The notes under the pieces: model-generated
Told to the model about the DNA's origin: nothing
Databases searched by the model: none
Seen by the model: the letters and a program-made list of their open reading frames with translations, nothing else
Translations under genes and position numbers: made by a program
Assembly (NCBI GenBank): GCA_030248135.1
Contig: JASANC010003132.1
Span: 62,001 to 126,000 of the forward strand
Direction of reading: 5' to 3'
From: Theristus sp. LFF4_11
Lineage: Eukaryota; Nematoda; Chromadorea; Monhysterida; Xyalidae
Length of the DNA: 64,000 bases
Shown here: positions 58,263 through 64,000 of the stretch, in pieces
Layout: each line of letters begins with the position of its first letter
Numbering within the stretch: position 1 is the stretch's first letter

Positions 58263-58522
58263 TCTTTTGTAGTGTAGATTTGTATTTGTGTGTGAGTGTA
58301 TAAAATTCGTATAGTACGTGAATGTGAACACACAAAGACACTGATTAAAAATGTGGAAAAAATAAAATTAAAAATGATTTAAAACATAATTTAGTTGAAA
58401 AAACCTATAATCTTAAAATCCTAATTAAACCTGGCAGGTTTCGGCGCTTTAATTCAAGACCTGACTTGATGCAATATGCAACTCAACTTGCAACTATGCA
58501 ATATGCAATGCAACTCAACGCA

Positions 58523-59052
58523 AAGTTCGCTGTTTGCGGTTTCGCCAGGTAGACGCATACCGCGGTGCCCCCTGGCTCGTCAGTGCGACGGACACCAGGC
58601 AGAACTGCCGAAGGTGTTTTTCCACAGACAGATCTTATAGTCTGGGCAAAACATTAGCGAACCTAGATAGTAAAATCTCACAAAAACAACCATCCCGGGC
58701 AATAAAGCCACAAGGGACCTGGTGTTTTGCGAGTGTATACAATACGTGAAGTTCGCTGTTTGCGGTTTCGCCAGGTAGACGCATACCGCGGTACCCCCTG
58801 GCTCGTCAGTGCGACGGACACCAGGCAGAACTGCCGAAGGTGTTTTACCACAGACAGATCTCATAGTTTGGGCAAAACATCAGCGACCCTAGATAGTAAA
58901 ATCTCACAAAAACAACCATCCCGCCGCGGGCAATAAAGCCACAAGGGACCCGGTGTTTTGCGAGTGTATACAATACGTGAAGTTCGCCGTGTGCGATTTC
59001 GCCAGGTAGACGCATACCGCGGTGCCCCCTGGCTCGTCAGTGCGACGGACAC
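58523..59052 (+). repeat. 226-231-bp tandem repeat, 2.3 units, palindrome centre
   Basis: AAGTTCGCTGTTTGCGGTTT at 58523, 58749 and (variant) 58980. Units contain CGCCAGGTAGACGCATACCG and CAACCATCCCG. Confidence 0.9.
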
Positions 59053-59792
59053 CTATGTTCATACTTTATCACGTATATACATGTAATCGTGTTCGGCAGA
59101 CCAAATTACATACATGAATGCGGGCTTAGTTTCTTTCAATATGAAACGAATTTTTTTTATTTCGGGATCCAAAGCAAATACAATTTTCAACTCAAAGTAT
59201 ATATTTCAGTCTTTTTGTGGGTGATAATTTGCTCAATTATTTTTTTTAGAAAACCGAATCGGTTCTGAGATTCTCACACAGATCCCTTTGGGCTTTGCAC
59301 CATATTTGACAACAAATGACTACAGAGACACGAATAACACCAAAATAAACGAAGGTAGAAAACGCAATAATGGGACCTAAAAAGTTCAAATGGGATGATA
59401 AATTAATAACACAAATCGTGGGGATAAGCATAATCTTGCCGACCGAATTAGGTGCCAAGTGTTGCCAAGTTTCGGTAACACTGGCACAAGTTTTCTTGCA
59501 TCTCATACCAAAGACAACCAGCTTTTCTAGACAACATAGACACTTCTAAAATTTTTGAATGTCAGCATCATGTTCAGGGTCAAAAATAACCCCAATAACA
59601 AAATGTCACACACAAACTCTAGTTTCATTTTCCTTTGGAAACCAAAGTAAATACAAATTTGAACAAAAAATCTATATTTCAGGCATTTTGAGGGTAGTAT
59701 CTTGCTAAATTAGTTTTTTAACAAAAGCGAAATGATGTTTTTCAGACTTTATTGCATGTCCGTGTCCATTTTCAACAACAACGAAGAAACTT

Positions 59793-61190
59793 TCCTTCAA
59801 CGGGGTCGCATCCTGAGGGAAACTTACCCTAAATTTGGTATTTTGGGTATTTTTGTCCAGTTTGGGAATTTGCTACTCAATAAAAATTTCTAATTTGTTT
59901 TTTGAATATCGCTCATCATTCTTTAGCAGACTTTTCTACAGTTTTTGGTTCAATTTACAGACTTTTTACTTTATTTTTATAGTCCGAGTCACCAAGGATC
60001 AATTCTGCCCAAATAAAAGGGGTTGTTAAGGGTTGGAACCTTGTTTTTAAGTGCAAATAGGCATTTTTCAAATTTTTAAATGTCAGCATCGTGTTCTGCG
60101 TCAAAAATAACCCCAATAACAAAATGTCACACACAAACTCTAGTTTCCTTTTCCTTTCGGAACCCAAAGCAAATACAAATTTGAACGAAAAATCTATATT
60201 TCAGGCATTTTGAGGGTAGTATCTTGCTAAATTAGTTTTTTAACAAAAGCGAAATGATGTTTATCAGACTTTATTGCATGTCCGTGTCTATTTTCAACAA
60301 CAACGGAGAAACGTTCCTTCAACTGGGTCGCATCCTGAGGGAAACTTACCATAAATTTGGTATTTTGGGTATTTTTGTCCAGTTTGGGAATTTGCTGCTC
60401 AATAAAAATTTCTAATTTGTTTTTTGAATATTGCTCATCATTCTTTAGCAGACTTTTCTACACTTTTTGGCTCAATTTACAGACTTTTTACCTTATTTTT
60501 ATAGTCCGAGTCACCAAGGATCAATTCTGCCCATAAAAAGGGGTTTTTAAGGGTTGGAACCTTGTTTTTAGGGGCAAATAGGCATTTTTCAAATTTTTAA
60601 ATGTCAGCATCGTATTCTGCGTCAAAAATAACCCCTAAGTACAAACTTTCAGATTAAAAAGAGCAATTTCATAAAAATCGAGTATTTTGGGTACCAAACT
60701 TTGGACCCGTCAAAATGAATGAGCGCCCGTGGTTTGAAAAAATCGAATGCATGGGTGAAATGCGCATGGACGGGGACTATAACGACCTGTAGTTCACACA
60801 CCTGCATTTTGAAATTTATGGTCATTTTTTGGCAAAAAACTGCATTTTTGACCGTTTTTGGAGTACCCAAATTTTGCACTTTTTTGCCCCTAAAAAAGAT
60901 AATTTTTAACCAAATTTTTTTTCTGGGTTTTGAGCTGTTAGCGCAAATTCTGCGCTTTCGTTTGATACCCGGATGAAGATATAAGGCCAAAGGAGTGCAG
61001 AGTTACGGCCATTTTTGTGCAAAAACAGCAAAAATCGTGTTTTGCTTGACCTGGCTTCGGTTTCAAGGCCCCACAGCTCGCCACAGTGGGTCTTAGGGGC
61101 TGAAAATTTTTTTGGGAGAGTTTCTTGCGTATATCCAACTATTCCCCCTATCAGAATGTCGAAAACTGAAAGTCGAAAAATTGGCTGGCC
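59793..61190 (-). repeat. Right arm of the 4.3 kb palindrome
   Basis: Complement of 56866-58262, including GTCGAAAAATTGGCTGGCC at the outer end. A further diverged unit continues inward to about 59560. Confidence 0.9.
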
Positions 61191-61376
61191 GGACTTGGGC
61201 TGTCTGAGTCGCGGACAGCATCTTAAGTGGGTTGGGGGGTGGGGAAAGGGTGGTGAAAAAACGGGGGGGTATTTTTTTTTAACCTTTTTCTTTTTAAGAA
61301 AAAAAAAAAAGGGGGAAAAAAAAAAAAAAAGGGGGGGGGGGGGGAAAAAGAATTTTGGGGGGGGGGGGGGGGGGTT
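61191..61376. other. G/A-homopolymer low-complexity stretch
   Basis: Runs of G up to 17-18 and A up to 16 (61307-61374), mirrored in character by 56581-56865 at the opposite palindrome end. Confidence 0.6.
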
Positions 61377-62094
61377 GGTGGGTTTGTTTCGCAGGCTATC
61401 TATTCTCTGGCAACAAAACTGACAGGTTTAAAGAAATATACTGCACATTGCACAATATAAAATCGATAACTTCTAACTAATTATTTTAACGGTAACTAAT
61501 AAATCTCAAAACACCTGGTTGCGCTGTGTCAAACAGTTTAAAAAAATTTGTTCCATACCCTGTGCGTCAACAGCGTAAAATAACAACAGCGTGAAAGTAT
61601 GAATACCGTGAAGTCTTGCAACTAGATCCAATTAGTCAGACCCCGACATGCACTTGCCAGTGTAATAAGAAATTAAGTTGTTCACAGAGATTCAACAAGC
61701 TAGAAGTGAATGATCCTGATTAAATTTTCATTCTTACTCATAATCTTTCCAGTCGAGATTCGCAATGGGATTAGGACATTTTTAGGAATGAATGGTCTTT
61801 GTAAAACTTTTTTAAAACACCATATTTTTCAAGATCTTCGGACTCGACAATGATTTACAAATTATCGCAGATTTTCGGGACAACAAGTTTTCTTGATTGA
61901 TTCACTGTACCATACAACAAGTGAAATGCGTACAATGTTCAACATGTAGTACCGTAATAGGATGTGTGTGTTATCTAGTTACCTAGTAGTGAGGGTTTTA
62001 ATTAGTGTCTGTGATTATAAATCGTAATCTATGCTGTAAATTGTCCAATGTGCTGCAGTTCAACATGCGTCATGCAGGTGCTGATTTGCTGACA
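61377..62094. other. Intergenic, nothing recognised
   Basis: AT-rich DNA without a supported gene, up to MITE family B copy 3. Confidence 0.4.
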
Positions 62095-62364
62095 TACCGT
62101 AAAGTCTTGCATATAAGGTTCCTCCCACTTATAAGACCCCCACCCAAAAGTGGGCGGAGTGTCACACGGCGGGAAACCAAAAAATTCAAATTTTTAACTT
62201 GGTCGAAATTTCACCCCGTTTATAAGGCCCGGAATTCCTAATCTTCGCTTTATAAGACCTCCTCCCACTCATAAGGTTGTCACACAAAATTCCACTTTTT
62301 TCAGACTTTTTTGATTTTCAAATTTATATAAGGAGACCTTATACGTATGCAAGACTTTACGGTA
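62095..62364. mobile_element. MITE family B, copy 3
   Basis: TACCGTAAAGTCTTGCATATAAGG to GCAAGACTTTACGGTA. Nearly the same as copy 1, with a 3-4 bp insertion in the right end. Confidence 0.85.
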
Positions 62365-64000
62365 TTCATCATTGAACACATAATATTAAACAGAGAACAC
62401 TCCTGAAGGCCTCAATTTTGACTGACATGCGTATCAATTTGAAAATGCGGAAGTAACTGTTTAACATTCGTTACGAATAACAATTTATTAAAAGAAAGTT
62501 GAAAGCGACAAAGCATTCTAGTATTGTAATTGATTCGGATGAATCCAGCGTGTACACTGTACGGTGTAAGATTGCTAGTTACCACCTGTGGTCTTTTGCC
62601 TGCGAAAAAAACGCGGCAACGACGACGACAAGTTTGGGGGGGGGCAAGGGGGCAGTTGAAAATTTATTGCGAAAAAGTCTGACAGTTTTCAATTTTCTTT
62701 ATTTTTTTATTTTTTCTCAATTAATTCAATTTTATCTGAATACGCAGATTCGAAACGAGCGTGGAATCAGTCCGCTACTAACTTAGCATACTAACTTACT
62801 TTGCAAGCACTTTCATATTTCATTTGCGCAAATTTTTTCTTGAATCTTTTTCAGTCAAACACCCCAAAGCTTCATTCACAGTTCCAGATACGACAAGCAA
62901 ACCATCAGAAACTGATGAATCTTGCTTTACTTCGATCCTTTCCATTACAATTGTTAGCAAATTGATTTTCATAGTATTTTTCTGTTTCGTTTCAGCAACT
63001 AACAGGTGATCACAGTTTTAACGTTGTTACACGTCGACTTTGCGATGTTGATGATATTTTTGTCAAAAGGAAAAGACCACACAAGCGTAAACAAACTTAT
63101 AATTGCATCAACTCGTAATTAAACTGGAAGGAAAATAAGAGAGACCTTTTGAGAACCTGCTGCGCGATAACGAACTTGTACACATAGTATGGCCTATTTT
63201 TTTAAACGTGTCCCACTGAAATGACGTCATGTGCCACAAAACATGCGCTTGTCGTTCACAGCAAACCAGACTATCCGTTTAGCCGATTTCTTCCCGTAAA
63301 CAAATGGTGAATGTCGAATCAGTCACACCAAACTGAAATTTTAGTGCCTGTACTTTGACAAACGGGCGTTTTTAAATAAAATGACGTCACGTTAGTCCGG
63401 ACACGTTTGAATAAATCCACAATACATGTTTCCAAAAAGAGATGCAAGCGCCATGGAGAAAAAAAGTTGAAACCTAGGGTGGGATTCGACCCAGGTTCTT
63501 AGACCACTCGAACACAATGGCGCTTCTTTTCTCAGCCGGTAAATCGTAACCCTTGAACGAACACCAAATTTAATTAACCTAACATACAACATCAAAAGTC
63601 TCTAATCACTATCAGAACTATTCTGTGCATCTCGTTCAAACTTTTGCAGTGCTTTCCAAAACACAACGCGCAAAAAAATCCCAAACGCGACTCGCTAAAA
63701 TGTGTTTCTTGTCTTGCTAAAGCTGTATTGAACACCAGGCCTAAATTGACTTTTTGCGTGAAAGTGCAATTTTAAAAGAAGAATAAAGTTTAAAGAATAA
63801 AAAAGAAGTTCCAAAAAATAGCGCGAATTTTAAAATGGGCACACAAACACACACCCAAAAAGCAGGGGAAGTTGTAAATAAAAAAAACTGAATGCGCAGA
63901 GACATTATTGCATCTTTATGCACATGCACATTCCGGGGAAACGATTTGCGGTACTTTTTTGATTTGGCCATAGCCAACAGTAAAAGACGTAGGGAAAAAC
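62365..64000. other. Intergenic, one tRNA-like sequence, no gene
   Basis: Short open frames only. TGACGTCA-type sites at ~63222 and ~63382. No splice-consistent exon was found. Confidence 0.4.
63478..63545 (-). tRNA. tRNA-like sequence, degenerate
   Basis: On the - strand GGGTCGAATCCC resembles a B box with one base missing. Upstream CCATT-GTGTTCG-AGTGG folds as an anticodon arm (GUU, Asn). D and T stems are weak and acceptor pairing is absent. Probably a pseudogene or tRNA-derived repeat. Confidence 0.25.

Overview
The window is nuclear DNA of an animal, most likely a nematode. The best evidence is a homeobox gene whose LIM domains and homeodomain match MEC-3, the touch-neuron regulator known from nematodes. 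All four genes are split by introns with GT..AG borders and short pyrimidine-tract acceptors (tttcag, tttgcag, ttccag). Genus and species cannot be told from the sequence. About 80-85% of the window is introns, satellites and transposable elements. Coding exons stand out by higher GC and GC-rich third positions.

Layout. (1) 1-4268: repeats, beginning with the end of a TTAA-flanked foldback element. (2) 4269-14909, + strand: the C-terminal part of CAND1 (cullin-associated, NEDD8-dissociated) in 16 exons. The N-terminal exons lie left of the window. Its third visible intron (3.15 kb) carries two mirror-image GATCGCGGCC arrays. (3) 14910-18197: spacer and probable mec-3 promoter. (4) 18198-27926, + strand: mec-3 in six exons. 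The homeodomain is split by a 6.2 kb intron that holds a MITE (small non-autonomous DNA transposon) broken open by a 5 kb insertion. The insertion carries a tRNA-like sequence, a hAT-type MITE and an exon-like coding fragment. (5) 28100-35600: a 149-bp satellite and a series of DNA-transposon relics. (6) 35613-45805: an LTR retrotransposon without recognisable gag/pol. It is interrupted by a 4.6 kb TTAA element made of 378-bp repeats that reverse orientation near the middle. (7) 46343-49241, + strand: a complete secreted phospholipase A2 in three exons, starting 538 bp after the 3' LTR. (8) 49894-55983, - strand: a complete FMRFamide-receptor-like GPCR in eight exons, tail to tail with the phospholipase. 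(9) 56000-64000: a large palindrome whose outer ends run into G/A homopolymers (possible assembly or read artefact), a third copy of a MITE family and a second tRNA-like sequence.

The genes do not form a pathway. CAND1 is a housekeeping regulator of cullin-RING ubiquitin ligases, MEC-3 specifies mechanosensory neurons, the GPCR is a predicted neuropeptide receptor, and the phospholipase is a predicted secreted lipid hydrolase. What unites the window is heavy transposon load in introns and flanks: inverted repeats inside CAND1, mec-3 and phospholipase introns, an LTR promoter just upstream of the phospholipase, and repeat-derived sequence in the last mec-3 exon.

All exon borders were inferred by eye from splice signals, reading phase and remembered family alignments. 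No search or transcript data were available. Family comparisons (human CAND1, C. elegans MEC-3, FMRFamide receptors, secreted PLA2) are from memory.
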